A stretch of 64,000 nt of DNA, taken from the NCBI GenBank assembly GCA_937958105.1, contig CALFXJ010000026.1, positions 1-64,000 of the forward strand, written 5' to 3'. Within the stretch, counting starts at the first letter, position 1. Each line of letters starts with the position of its first letter. Shown in pieces: positions 50,922 to 59,141 of the stretch. Position numbers and translations under genes: made by a program. This stretch comes from an uncultured Cellvibrio sp. (GTDB lineage: Bacteria; Pseudomonadota; Gammaproteobacteria; Pseudomonadales; Cellvibrionaceae). The notes below the pieces were generated by a model, which ran no database searches, was not told the origin of the DNA, and worked only from the letters and a program-made list of their open reading frames with translations.

Positions 50922-51773
50922 ATGCAGCTCCTATGCGGCGCCAAGAAACTTGATTTAACCAAACCGGTAGTAATGGGAATTCTCAACACCACTCCAGACT
51001 CTTTCTCCGATGGTGGCAGTTACTATCGAGATAACCATCTGGCGCTTGACCTGGTTGTGCAGAAAGGTGCGCAGATGCTGGCGGAGGGGGCGCAGATCCT
51101 GGACGTGGGCGGGGAATCGACCCGTCCCGGAGCCCTGCCTGTGTCTGAACAGGAAGAGCTGGATCGCGTGGTTCCGGTTGTGGAAGCGCTGGTGCGCGAA
51201 TTGGGCGCTATCGTCTCCGTGGATACCAGTACCGCCAGTGTTATCCGCGAATCCGCCGCTGCAGGTGCCGGTATTATCAACGATATCCGTGCTCTCCAGC
51301 GCGAGGGCGCACTTGCAGCCGCGGTAGCCGCTGGCCTGCCTGTCTGCATCATGCATATGCAAGGCGAGCCGCAAAACATGCAGAAACATCCGGTTTATAC
51401 CGACGTGGTGAAGGAAGTGAAGGATTTTCTGTTAGCCCGCGCAGAAACCTGCCAGGCGGCAGGCATTCCTGCAGGCCAGATCATTCTTGATCCCGGTTTT
51501 GGATTTGGCAAAACGCTGGAACACAATCTTACGCTGCTGGCCCATCTGGTTGAGCTTAAGCAAACTGGATATCCCCTGTTGGTTGGCCTATCAAGAAAAT
51601 CGATGCTGGCTTCACTGCTGGGGCGGGACGTTCACGAACGTCTGCCGGGCAGCCTGGCTTTGGCTCTCGCAGCTGCGGAGCGGGGAGCGGCCATCATTCG
51701 CGTACATGATGTGGCAGCCACCGTTGATGTCCTCAACGTAATGGCAGCGGTTAACGAAATAAAAAATAACTGA
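50922..51773 (+). CDS. folP: Dihydropteroate synthase
   Basis: FolP joins 6-hydroxymethyl-dihydropterin pyrophosphate to p-aminobenzoate in folate synthesis and is the sulfonamide target. From the ATG at 50922 the protein has 283 residues (MQLLCGAKKLDLTKP), with GILNTTPDSFSDGG, DVGGESTRPGA, and the late GLSRKSM and IIRVHDV motifs. GAGG lies 6 bases upstream of this ATG, whereas the in-frame ATG at 50883 falls just after the terminator with no ribosome binding site. No sul-type change is evident. glmM follows after 79 bases. Confidence 0.96.
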   Translation: MQLLCGAKKLDLTKPVVMGILNTTPDSFSDGGSYYRDNHLALDLVVQKGAQMLAEGAQILDVGGESTRPGALPVSEQEELDRVVPVVEALVRELGAIVSVDTSTASVIRESAAAGAGIINDIRALQREGALAAAVAAGLPVCIMHMQGEPQNMQKHPVYTDVVKEVKDFLLARAETCQAAGIPAGQIILDPGFGFGKTLEHNLTLLAHLVELKQTGYPLLVGLSRKSMLASLLGRDVHERLPGSLALALAAAERGAAIIRVHDVAATVDVLNVMAAVNEIKNN

Positions 51774-51852
51774 AAATCAGCGGCGGGATTGCGTAAAATG
51801 CTGCCCCAATTATCACGACCTCATTTTCTCAGGTGAACGGAGTCTGGCATCT

Positions 51853-53190
51853 ATGGCGCGCAAATATTTTGGCACCGACGGCATTCGCGGTCTGGTTGGT
51901 GAATTTCCCATTACTCCGGACTTCATGTTGAAGCTGGGATGGGCTGCAGGCTGCGTCCTGATGGATCGTTTCTCCGGTCCCAACATGATTCTCATCGGAA
52001 AAGACACGCGGATTTCCGGCTATATGTTCGAGTCTGCCCTGCAGGCAGGGTTGATCAATGCCGGTGTAGACGTGGGTTTGCTCGGTCCTATGCCTACGCC
52101 GGGAGTGGCTTACCTGACACGTACTTTTCAGGCGCAAGCCGGCATTGTGATCAGTGCATCCCATAACAGCTATGTCGACAATGGCATCAAGTTCTTCAGT
52201 GGCAACGGCACCAAGCTGCCCGACGACATCGAGATGCAGATTGAGGAGCAGCTGGAAAAGCCAATGGTAACAGCCGAGCGGCTGGGTAAGGCGCGGCGTA
52301 TCACCGATGCGTCGGGACGGTATATTGAATTCTGCAAAGGCACCATGCCTTGGGGTTTCAGTCTGCAAGGGCTGCAAATTGTTCTCGATTGTGCCCATGG
52401 TGCTACCTATAACATCGCCCCAAGCGTGTTCACGGAGCTTGGCGCCAAGGTGGTCCCTTTATTTGTCGAGCCTAATGGGACTAACATCAATCGCAGTTGT
52501 GGCTCCACCAAGCCGGAAGCTTTACAGGAGCGTGTTGTTGAGGTGGGAGCGGATCTGGGGATTGCCTTTGACGGCGACGGCGACCGCGTAGTTTTTGTCG
52601 ATCATAAAGGCGAGCTGGTCGACGGTGATGAACTGCTTTACATCATCGCATCCCATCAGCAGCAATATGGGGGTGGGTGCGACGGTGTTGTCGGTACGCT
52701 CATGAGCAATTTTGGTTTTGAGCTGGGTCTCAAAGAGCTGGGGGTGCCTTTTGCCCGCGCCAAGGTGGGAGACCGGTATGTGATCGAGATGATGCGCGAT
52801 AAGGGCTGGTCTCTGGGCGGAGAAAACTCCGGTCACATCGTCTGCAGCAATGTAACTACCACCGGCGACGGCATTATCTCCGCGCTGCAGGTATTGCTGG
52901 CGATTACGACCTTGGGCATCCCTCTTCATAAAGCCAAGAAGGGTATGCAGAAGCTCCCGCAGACTATGATTAATGTGCACATGGCCAAGCGCATCGACAT
53001 CAATGCCGACCCGGCGATTCAAGGGGCGGTTGCGAAGGTAGAAGATAAGCTGGCCGGAACCGGCAGAGTGTTACTGCGCCCTTCAGGTACAGAGCCGGTA
53101 GTACGTGTGATGGTGGAAGGCCAGGATAAGAATCAGGTGAAGGAGTTGGCCCAGGAGCTGGCATCGGTGGTTGAGTCGGCATTGAATTAA
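51853..53190 (+). CDS. glmM: Phosphoglucosamine mutase
   Basis: GlmM converts glucosamine-6-phosphate to glucosamine-1-phosphate for UDP-GlcNAc, hence peptidoglycan and LPS. The 445-residue protein has the phosphoserine loop GIVISASHNSYVDNG with S103, the magnesium loop DGDGDR, the sugar-binding GENSGH and the C-terminal phosphate site RPSGTEPVVRVMVEG. Length equals E. coli (445). It follows folP as in most gammaproteobacteria, so cell-wall and folate genes share this locus. Confidence 0.98.
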   Translation: MARKYFGTDGIRGLVGEFPITPDFMLKLGWAAGCVLMDRFSGPNMILIGKDTRISGYMFESALQAGLINAGVDVGLLGPMPTPGVAYLTRTFQAQAGIVISASHNSYVDNGIKFFSGNGTKLPDDIEMQIEEQLEKPMVTAERLGKARRITDASGRYIEFCKGTMPWGFSLQGLQIVLDCAHGATYNIAPSVFTELGAKVVPLFVEPNGTNINRSCGSTKPEALQERVVEVGADLGIAFDGDGDRVVFVDHKGELVDGDELLYIIASHQQQYGGGCDGVVGTLMSNFGFELGLKELGVPFARAKVGDRYVIEMMRDKGWSLGGENSGHIVCSNVTTTGDGIISALQVLLAITTLGIPLHKAKKGMQKLPQTMINVHMAKRIDINADPAIQGAVAKVEDKLAGTGRVLLRPSGTEPVVRVMVEGQDKNQVKELAQELASVVESALN

Positions 53191-53333
53191 ATTCAATGTC
53201 TGGTGGTTTGTATCGGCAACAAACCGAAGGACTCAACCATAAATAATAAAAGTTGGGTGTGGCTGTTAAAAATGGGATTGTATGTTCAACCCATCTTAGC
53301 TACCATTAGCGCCCGCTTTGGGGGAGGTATTGC

Positions 53334-54098
53334 TTGAACAAGGCAAATAACACCAAGCGTCGCCAGTTGGTGGTAGGCAACTGGAAAATGAACGGTGATC
53401 AGCGCACTAACGCTGCATTGCTGGCCAAGGTAATAGAAGGTTGGCAGGGGAAGCACAACGCTGAAGTTGTTGTCTGTCCACCCTTTCCTTACTTGCAGCA
53501 CACACAGGAATTGATTGCATCATCGGCTATAGCGCTGGGTGCTCAAAGTGTGAGTGAACATGCAGGGGGAGCATACACGGGTGAGGTATCTGCCCGGATG
53601 CTGGCGGAGTGGCAATGCCGCTACGTCATTGTTGGCCACAATGAACGCCGTCGAATGCAGCAGGAATCAGACGTTCAGGTTGCAGAAAAGTTTATCGCGG
53701 TACAGCGCGAACAGTTGATCCCCATCCTGTGTGTAGGGGAGTCGCTTGCGCAACGTGAAGCTGGCCAGGCGCTGGCGGTGATTCACAGACAGCTGAATGC
53801 TGTATTGGACCTGGTCGGATGTGACGCCTTCGAGCGCGCCGTGGTGGCATACGAACCAGTATGGGCTGTGGGTACAGGCAAGACGGCAACACCACAGCAG
53901 GCGCAGGAAGTTCACCGTTATATTCGTGAACAACTGGGTGAGGTTGGACAAAGGGTTCGTATTCTGTATGGCGGAAGTGTTAAAGCTGACAATGCGGCCC
54001 AGCTTTTTGCCATGACAGATATTGATGGAGCTTTGCTAGGTGGAGCTTCATTAAGTGCAGAAGAGTTTATAAGTATTTGCCGAGCAGCTGATGTGTAA
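53334..54098 (+). CDS. tpiA: Triose-phosphate isomerase
   Basis: TpiA interconverts dihydroxyacetone phosphate and glyceraldehyde-3-phosphate. The 254-residue protein has K18 in GNWKMN, catalytic H102, catalytic E174 in AYEPVWAVGTGKTAT (hinged loop 6) and the phosphate-binding YGGSV. The usual GHSERR reads GHNERR here (N103 replaces the conserved serine next to the catalytic histidine). The start is TTG at 53334 with GGGGGAGG about 9 bases upstream. It sits between glmM and secG in the order typical of the family. Confidence 0.95.
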   Translation: MNKANNTKRRQLVVGNWKMNGDQRTNAALLAKVIEGWQGKHNAEVVVCPPFPYLQHTQELIASSAIALGAQSVSEHAGGAYTGEVSARMLAEWQCRYVIVGHNERRRMQQESDVQVAEKFIAVQREQLIPILCVGESLAQREAGQALAVIHRQLNAVLDLVGCDAFERAVVAYEPVWAVGTGKTATPQQAQEVHRYIREQLGEVGQRVRILYGGSVKADNAAQLFAMTDIDGALLGGASLSAEEFISICRAADV

Positions 54099-54168
54099 CA
54101 CCTGTTGGTAATGGAAGAGCCATCAACGTCAGGTGTAGATTTTTCATTCACTGCTCAACCAGAGAGCC

Positions 54169-54540
54169 ATGACAATGGAAAAAGTTATTCTTGTTATTCA
54201 CGTGTTGACAGCGCTGGCGATTATCGGCCTGATTCTGCTGCAACAAGGTAAAGGCGCAGCAGCTGGTGCGTCTTTCGGAGGCGGTGCCTCACAAACCGTA
54301 TTTGGTAGCCAAGGCGGCAGCAGCTTTTTTACCCGTGCCACGGCTATCCTGGCCACCGTTTTCTTTTGCACAAGCTTTGGCTTGGCTATCATTGCAAAAA
54401 ACAGTACATCAATTGCTGCGGACGGAGTTCCTGTTCCATTTGAAGTTCCGCAGATGCCGCAATCGGATGTGCCCACTGTTGAAGAAACAGCACCGGCAGC
54501 AACCAGCGATATACCTGCTGTACCGGAGTCTGAGGAGTAA
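54169..54540 (+). CDS. secG: Preprotein translocase subunit SecG
   Basis: SecG assists SecYE. The 123-residue protein has two membrane helices (about 4-22 and 56-75) around the conserved ILLQQGKGAAAGASFGGGASQTVFGSQGG loop, then an acidic, Pro/Ala-rich tail of about 45 residues. ATG codons at 54169 and 54175 are both possible. tRNA-Leu follows 10 bases after the stop, the arrangement known in E. coli and Pseudomonas. Confidence 0.96.
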   Translation: MTMEKVILVIHVLTALAIIGLILLQQGKGAAAGASFGGGASQTVFGSQGGSSFFTRATAILATVFFCTSFGLAIIAKNSTSIAADGVPVPFEVPQMPQSDVPTVEETAPAATSDIPAVPESEE

Positions 54541-54550
54541 GGTTTAACAA

Positions 54551-54635
54551 GCCCAAGTGGTGGAATTGGTAGACACGCTACCTTGAGGTGGTAGTGGCGC
54601 AAGCTGTGCCGGTTCGAGTCCGGCCTTGGGTACCA
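54551..54635 (+). tRNA. leuU: tRNA-Leu (anticodon GAG)
   Basis: This 85-base class II tRNA has acceptor GCCCAAG / CTTGGGT, a long variable arm, anticodon GAG at 54585-54587 in the loop TTGAGGT, T-loop GTTCGAGTC and an encoded ACCA end. It reads CTC and CTT codons. In related genomes rimP-nusA-infB follow it; here they do not. Confidence 0.97.
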
Positions 54636-54672
54636 TAAATGTGAGCGGCACATGCCATCCTCACTACAAAAG

Positions 54673-54696
54673 AGCCCCGTTCATCGGGGCTTTTTT
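54673..54696 (+). terminator. Intrinsic terminator after tRNA-Leu
   Basis: AGCCCCG and CGGGGCT pair around TTCAT, followed by a T-run. It ends the tpiA-secG-tRNA-Leu transcript 37 bases after the tRNA. Confidence 0.9.
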
Positions 54697-54761
54697 GTGC
54701 CTGCCGTTATCTGCTTTTCGCAGTGCAATGTGTTTTAAATCAATGACGTCGGTGGCGTTCC

Positions 54762-55493
54762 ATGAGTACCTATGAGCAGCTTCGTCAGCGGTGTCTGTCG
54801 GAATCTACGCGGGCCTTCAATGCGCGGGGAAAGTCAGTGGTGCGCTGCGAGTCGTGCCAGCTGGCAAGTTTTGCCTGTCTCTGCCAATGGCGTCCTTGTT
54901 CGGCGTCCCGCTGTGATTTTGTCGTGTTGATGCATCGTGATGAAGTGTTCAAGCCTACGAATACCGGAAGATTGATCGCCGATGTTTTTCCAGAAAATGT
55001 CCATTACTTTTCCTGGAGTCGGACCTCACCGGATTCTGAGCTGCTGCAGTTGATCAGTGATCGGGGCCGCCAGTGTTTCATTATTTATCCGGCAGCGGCC
55101 GGAGGCGCACGCGATGTGTTTTCTGAGATTCCGGCAGTGGGAGATAAGCGTCCGACATTTATTCTGCTGGACGGCACCTGGAAGCAAAGCGGCCGGATGT
55201 TTCATCTGAGTCGCTGGCTTGAAACGGTTCCGGTGCTGTGTTTGCCGGATACCTTATTGCGCGGCTACGCGGTGAGAAAGTCGCACCAGGATCATTATCT
55301 GTCGACAGTTGAGGCGGCCGCGCTATGTTTGCAGCTTGCGGAAGAGCCGATGCAGGGGGAGGTTTTGCTGGATTACTTTGCGCTGTTTAATTTGCATTAT
55401 CTGGCCACACGAGGGTGCTATACACCGGAGGTCGGTGAAGTGCATCATCGGTTGAACCCTGTCAGCCATCAACAGAATGCTATCGCTGGATAA
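54762..55493 (+). CDS. tapT: DTW-domain tRNA-uridine aminocarboxypropyltransferase
   Basis: DTW-domain proteins of the TapT type transfer an aminocarboxypropyl group from S-adenosylmethionine to U47 of tRNAs, giving acp3U. The 243-residue protein has the cysteine cluster C29, C32, C39 and C41 (RCESCQLASFACLC), likely a metal site, the substrate-binding MHRDEVFKPTNTGRL and the family motif DGTW at 137-140. C-terminal length is a little longer than many relatives. It is convergent with the NADH dehydrogenase gene; only 35 bases separate the two stops and I see no terminator there. Confidence 0.82.
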   Translation: MSTYEQLRQRCLSESTRAFNARGKSVVRCESCQLASFACLCQWRPCSASRCDFVVLMHRDEVFKPTNTGRLIADVFPENVHYFSWSRTSPDSELLQLISDRGRQCFIIYPAAAGGARDVFSEIPAVGDKRPTFILLDGTWKQSGRMFHLSRWLETVPVLCLPDTLLRGYAVRKSHQDHYLSTVEAAALCLQLAEEPMQGEVLLDYFALFNLHYLATRGCYTPEVGEVHHRLNPVSHQQNAIAG

Positions 55494-55528
55494 CGTCCTT
55501 GTGCTCCAGTAACGATTGATTGTTGGTG

Positions 55529-56896
55529 TCAGTGTAATTTCAGTCGCGGTCTCAACCAGCGGTTAATTCGATTGGCAAATATAACCAGCGCAGTTTTTAT
55601 TACACCATGTATAGCCACCTGATGCATTCGGTAAAGCGATACATAAACAAAGCGAGCCACCCGTCCTTCAATAAACAGGCTTCCTTTATTCAGATTCCCC
55701 ATCAAATTTCCCACGGTGGAATAGTTCGACAAGGAGATCAATGAGCCGTGGTCCTTGTAAACATAGGTCTGCAGAGGTTTACTGTTAAGCAGAGCTACCA
55801 GATTTCTGTAACAGGTGCTCGCCATCTGATGAGCGGCCTGGGCTCGGGGAGGAACACGTTTGCCGTCCGGCTGGGTGAATTCTGCGCAGTCACCGATGGC
55901 AAAGATGTGAGGATCGCGCGTAGTTTGCAGATACTCATTAACGAGCAGCTGGTTGATCCGGTTGGTTTCCAGTCCACCAATATCTTTCATAAAGTCCGGC
56001 ACCTTGATGCCCGCCGCCCAGACCAGAAGGTCGGCTTCAATCAGCTCTCCGTCCTTCGTTTCCAGGCTGCTGCTGGTTGCTTTGGTGATGGTGGTATTCA
56101 GCTTGACGTCGACCCCGATACTGATCAGCTCCTTATGCGCGGCAGAGGAAATCCGTTCGGGCAGGGCAGGAAGAATACGTGGCCCTGCTTCCACCAATGT
56201 GACTTTCAGGTGTTCATTGGAAAGTGCATTAAAACCATAGTTATGAAATTCTGCCACGGCATGATGGAGTTCTGCTGAGAGCTCGACTCCCGTAGCACCG
56301 CCGCCGACGATGGCGATGCGCACATCTTCCTGATTGTCTGGCAGGCGCTGGATGCGCAAAAACGAGTTCAGAAGCTTGTTACGAAAGCGGTGCGCCTGCG
56401 ACGGGCTGTCAAGGAAGATGCAATGTTCCTTGACGCCGGGTGTGTTGAAGTCATTGGACACCGAGCCGAGGGCAAGGATTAGATAGTCGTAATCGATGCG
56501 AGTAGATGGCAGGAATTCTTTGCCTTCATCATCTCGCATCGGTGCAAGGACCACCTGTCGAGTTTCGCGGTCGATACCGGTCATAGTACCGAGGCGGAAA
56601 TAAAAATAATTGGCAATCGCGTGGCCACGATAGCTCACTGCATCCACCCCTTCATCCATGGTGCCTACCGCAACTTCATGAAGTAAGGGCTTCCACAGGT
56701 GCGTTGTGTTGCGGTCAATCAGGATAATTTCTGCTTTTTTTCTTTTGCCAAGTTTACGTCCAAGTTTGGTTGCCAACTCCAATCCGCCAGCACCGCCACC
56801 CACAACAACAATTTTGGGTATTCCACTGGTTGTCGCGGAATTGCTGGATGCCCCTTCACGCATATAACGGTTGCTTGCAGAATCACTGCTGTCCAC
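55529..56896 (-). CDS. ndh: Type II NADH:quinone oxidoreductase
   Basis: NDH-2 passes electrons from NADH to quinone without pumping protons. The protein has two Rossmann motifs: VVVGGGAGGLELATKLG for FAD and IAIVGGGATGVELSAEL for NADH; the late FAIGDCAEF motif closes the FAD site. The C-terminus has a membrane-binding amphipathic region (SLYRMHQVAIHGVIKTALVIFANRINRW). I use GTG at 56896 (455 residues), because AGAGGTAGG lies just before it. Longer (56986) and shorter (56863) ATG starts have no ribosome binding site. It follows the Gfo/Idh gene on the same strand by 103 bases. Confidence 0.88.
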   Translation of the reverse strand: MDSSDSASNRYMREGASSNSATTSGIPKIVVVGGGAGGLELATKLGRKLGKRKKAEIILIDRNTTHLWKPLLHEVAVGTMDEGVDAVSYRGHAIANYFYFRLGTMTGIDRETRQVVLAPMRDDEGKEFLPSTRIDYDYLILALGSVSNDFNTPGVKEHCIFLDSPSQAHRFRNKLLNSFLRIQRLPDNQEDVRIAIVGGGATGVELSAELHHAVAEFHNYGFNALSNEHLKVTLVEAGPRILPALPERISSAAHKELISIGVDVKLNTTITKATSSSLETKDGELIEADLLVWAAGIKVPDFMKDIGGLETNRINQLLVNEYLQTTRDPHIFAIGDCAEFTQPDGKRVPPRAQAAHQMASTCYRNLVALLNSKPLQTYVYKDHGSLISLSNYSTVGNLMGNLNKGSLFIEGRVARFVYVSLYRMHQVAIHGVIKTALVIFANRINRWLRPRLKLH

Positions 56897-56999
56897 GTCG
56901 CCTACCTCTTGATGCCGCAAATGAAATAGTAAAACTTCAGGGCGGATAATGTACGAATAATGAATGTTCCAAAAGTGCGTCAGCAATGGAAACCAAATG

Positions 57000-57995
57000 T
57001 TACCAGTTCAGGCTCACCCAATTTCCACTGGCTGCACTGGCAAAAACCGCGTCAATAATCTTCATGTTAGCCAGCGCATCGCTCAACGGGGTTGGCACAG
57101 GTTGCTGTTTGAATATGCTTTCTGCGAAGGCATCAGCCATATTGCGATAGTGATCGCAGGAATCTATGACGAGTTCTTCGCGCTGATCGTTGCGCTTGAT
57201 CAATACCTTGGCCGAGGTGTCAGCGACGGGGCTGAATGGAACAGGAAGGAACACGCTGCCGCTTTCGCCACTGGCTTCCATGAATTGCTGTCCTTCGATC
57301 TTGGTGGATGCAGTAAAGGTCGCGGTGCCGTCAGCGAACTCCAGGATGCCGGAGACAAAGCAGTCTACCTCGTAACCCGGATAGGGCATGATGTGTCCGA
57401 AAACCCGCAGCGGCTCGCTCTGAAACAAGTAACGGGATAGCGAGATGCTGTAGCAACCGATGTCCATCAGCGCACCGCCGCCCATATCAGCGTTGTTGCG
57501 AATATTTTCCGGTTCACGGTTGTTGTAGGAGAAGTGCGAGTGGATATGGCGGACCTGGCCAATGCTGCCATTGGTCACCAGCTCCCGGGCTTTATCCCAT
57601 TGGGGGTGGAAGCGGTACATAAAGGCTTCCATGACCTTCAGGTGCGGGTATCGTTTCGCCGCATCCAGCAACGGCAATACGTCGGCAGCACTCAGGCCCA
57701 GCGGCTTCTCGCACAGCACGTGCTTGCCTGCCTCCAGCGCTTTGATGGACCAGGGCACATGCAGATGATTGGGCAGAGGGTTGTATATCGCATCCACGTC
57801 CGGATCTGCCAGCAAGGCTTCGTAACTGCCGTGGGCGCGGGGGATGCCCAGTTCATCTGCAACCAGCTGTGCACTGGCGGCATCGCGGGAGCAGATGGCG
57901 ACAACTTCGCCGTGAAGAGACGTTTGAATGGCGGGAATAACCTTGGTGCGTCCGATTTTGGCCGTGCTGAGCACGCCCCAGCGTAACTTTTGCAT
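57000..57995 (-). CDS. Gfo/Idh/MocA-family oxidoreductase
   Basis: This 331-residue protein has the N-terminal Rossmann domain (RWGVLSTAKIG, residues 5-15), the family's EKPLG motif with E96, K97 and P98, and the C-terminal alpha/beta domain with GGGALMDIGCYSISLSRYLF. It lacks a signal peptide, so it is cytosolic. Members act on sugars or inositols with NAD(P); the sequence resembles the glucose-fructose oxidoreductase and xylose/anhydrofructose groups. The substrate is unknown. It may share a transcript with ndh downstream, although the 103-base gap leaves this open. Confidence 0.85.
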   Translation of the reverse strand: MQKLRWGVLSTAKIGRTKVIPAIQTSLHGEVVAICSRDAASAQLVADELGIPRAHGSYEALLADPDVDAIYNPLPNHLHVPWSIKALEAGKHVLCEKPLGLSAADVLPLLDAAKRYPHLKVMEAFMYRFHPQWDKARELVTNGSIGQVRHIHSHFSYNNREPENIRNNADMGGGALMDIGCYSISLSRYLFQSEPLRVFGHIMPYPGYEVDCFVSGILEFADGTATFTASTKIEGQQFMEASGESGSVFLPVPFSPVADTSAKVLIKRNDQREELVIDSCDHYRNMADAFAESIFKQQPVPTPLSDALANMKIIDAVFASAASGNWVSLNW

Positions 57996-58109
57996 GTGAT
58001 CTCACTGATAGAAGCGGGGCCGGATAATCCCGGCCGGAATAGCGGTTACCGAAAGGCTCGGCGAGATCAGCAAGGTAATTCAGCTGCTGCTATATGTAAA
58101 GCGCGGCCG

Positions 58110-59132
58110 TCAGAGCGTGAATGCTTTTAGTACCGTCGGGGTGACACCGGTCCAGCGCTTAAAGGCGCGCCGCAGGTTATTAGCATCATGGAAGTGGAGG
58201 TGGCTGGCGACCTGCTCGTTGCTCCAGCCCTGGCGGTTGATCAGATACAGGGCCAGGCATTTACGCACTTGGTCATACTGCGCCTGAAAGTGACTCTGGT
58301 GTTTGCCTAATTTACGTTTAAGGGTGGCACTGCTCATCCCGAAAGACGCGGCTACCTGATCTAGGCTGGTCGGACGTTGGATGTTGTGGAGCAAGTGGCA
58401 GTAGAGGCGTTCCAGGAAACCGCCTTCAAGACCGATCTCTGCCAGTTGCGCATCTGCGTCCCGTTGGGCCAGGATCACTGCGCTGGGGGATGCATTGATC
58501 CAGGGCGTGTGGAGATATTCCCGGGCTATCACCATGGCATCCATATGGCTGTTGAAGGCGAGATGGTCGCCCAGATGCACCTGATATTGCTCAATATAAC
58601 GCGGCTGATGATGGGAGAAATAATACCGCCAGGGCAGGCTCTGGCCGCTCAGCCAGCGGCTCAGCGAAGTGAGTGCCGTGGTAATCATCTCCATCAGAAA
58701 AGGCCATTCACTGTTTGCACCACAGGTGTCTTGCCAATAGATGTAAAGAAAATCTGCATCATAATGCAGGCGTGGTGCGATTAATGGCGTGAGTAACAGG
58801 CGGTAGCGCGTAAGTAATTCCAATGCCTGTTGCAGATCCTTTGCATTCAGGAGCGCAGAACTGGCGGCACCACAATTACCGGGAAACAGCCGGTGCCCCA
58901 TTAAAAAACTTGTGTCATCACTTGGCAGCAGGCGGCGGATGTTGGTGAGTAATTGATAGCATTGCCGTGGTGCAATATGAAGTTTGCCGGCGAGAATGTC
59001 TTCATAGAAAAAGCCGGTTCCGCGCAACAATCTATGACTGTCGATACCGCGGGTAAGCGCCAGGTCGATCAGCACTGCCGGCTGTTGGTGAGCGAGGATG
59101 CAAGGTGTATCGCATTCATACCAAGGCTTCAT
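58110..59132 (-). CDS. OruR-type AraC regulator
   Basis: This 340-residue protein has the long N-terminal arabinose-binding-like domain of the OruR/ArgR-like subgroup (about 15-200; GTGFFYEDILAGKLHIAPRQCYQLLTNIRRLL) and a C-terminal AraC DNA-binding domain (about 235-335; SLDQVAASFGMSSATLKRKLGKHQ, then ASHLHFHDANNLRRAFKRWTGVTP). Its start codon is 9 bases after the stop of the GGDEF-like gene on the same strand, so the two form one operon. No effector or target is evident. Confidence 0.85.
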   Translation of the reverse strand: MKPWYECDTPCILAHQQPAVLIDLALTRGIDSHRLLRGTGFFYEDILAGKLHIAPRQCYQLLTNIRRLLPSDDTSFLMGHRLFPGNCGAASSALLNAKDLQQALELLTRYRLLLTPLIAPRLHYDADFLYIYWQDTCGANSEWPFLMEMITTALTSLSRWLSGQSLPWRYYFSHHQPRYIEQYQVHLGDHLAFNSHMDAMVIAREYLHTPWINASPSAVILAQRDADAQLAEIGLEGGFLERLYCHLLHNIQRPTSLDQVAASFGMSSATLKRKLGKHQSHFQAQYDQVRKCLALYLINRQGWSNEQVASHLHFHDANNLRRAFKRWTGVTPTVLKAFTL

Positions 59133-59141
59133 GGGACAGAC

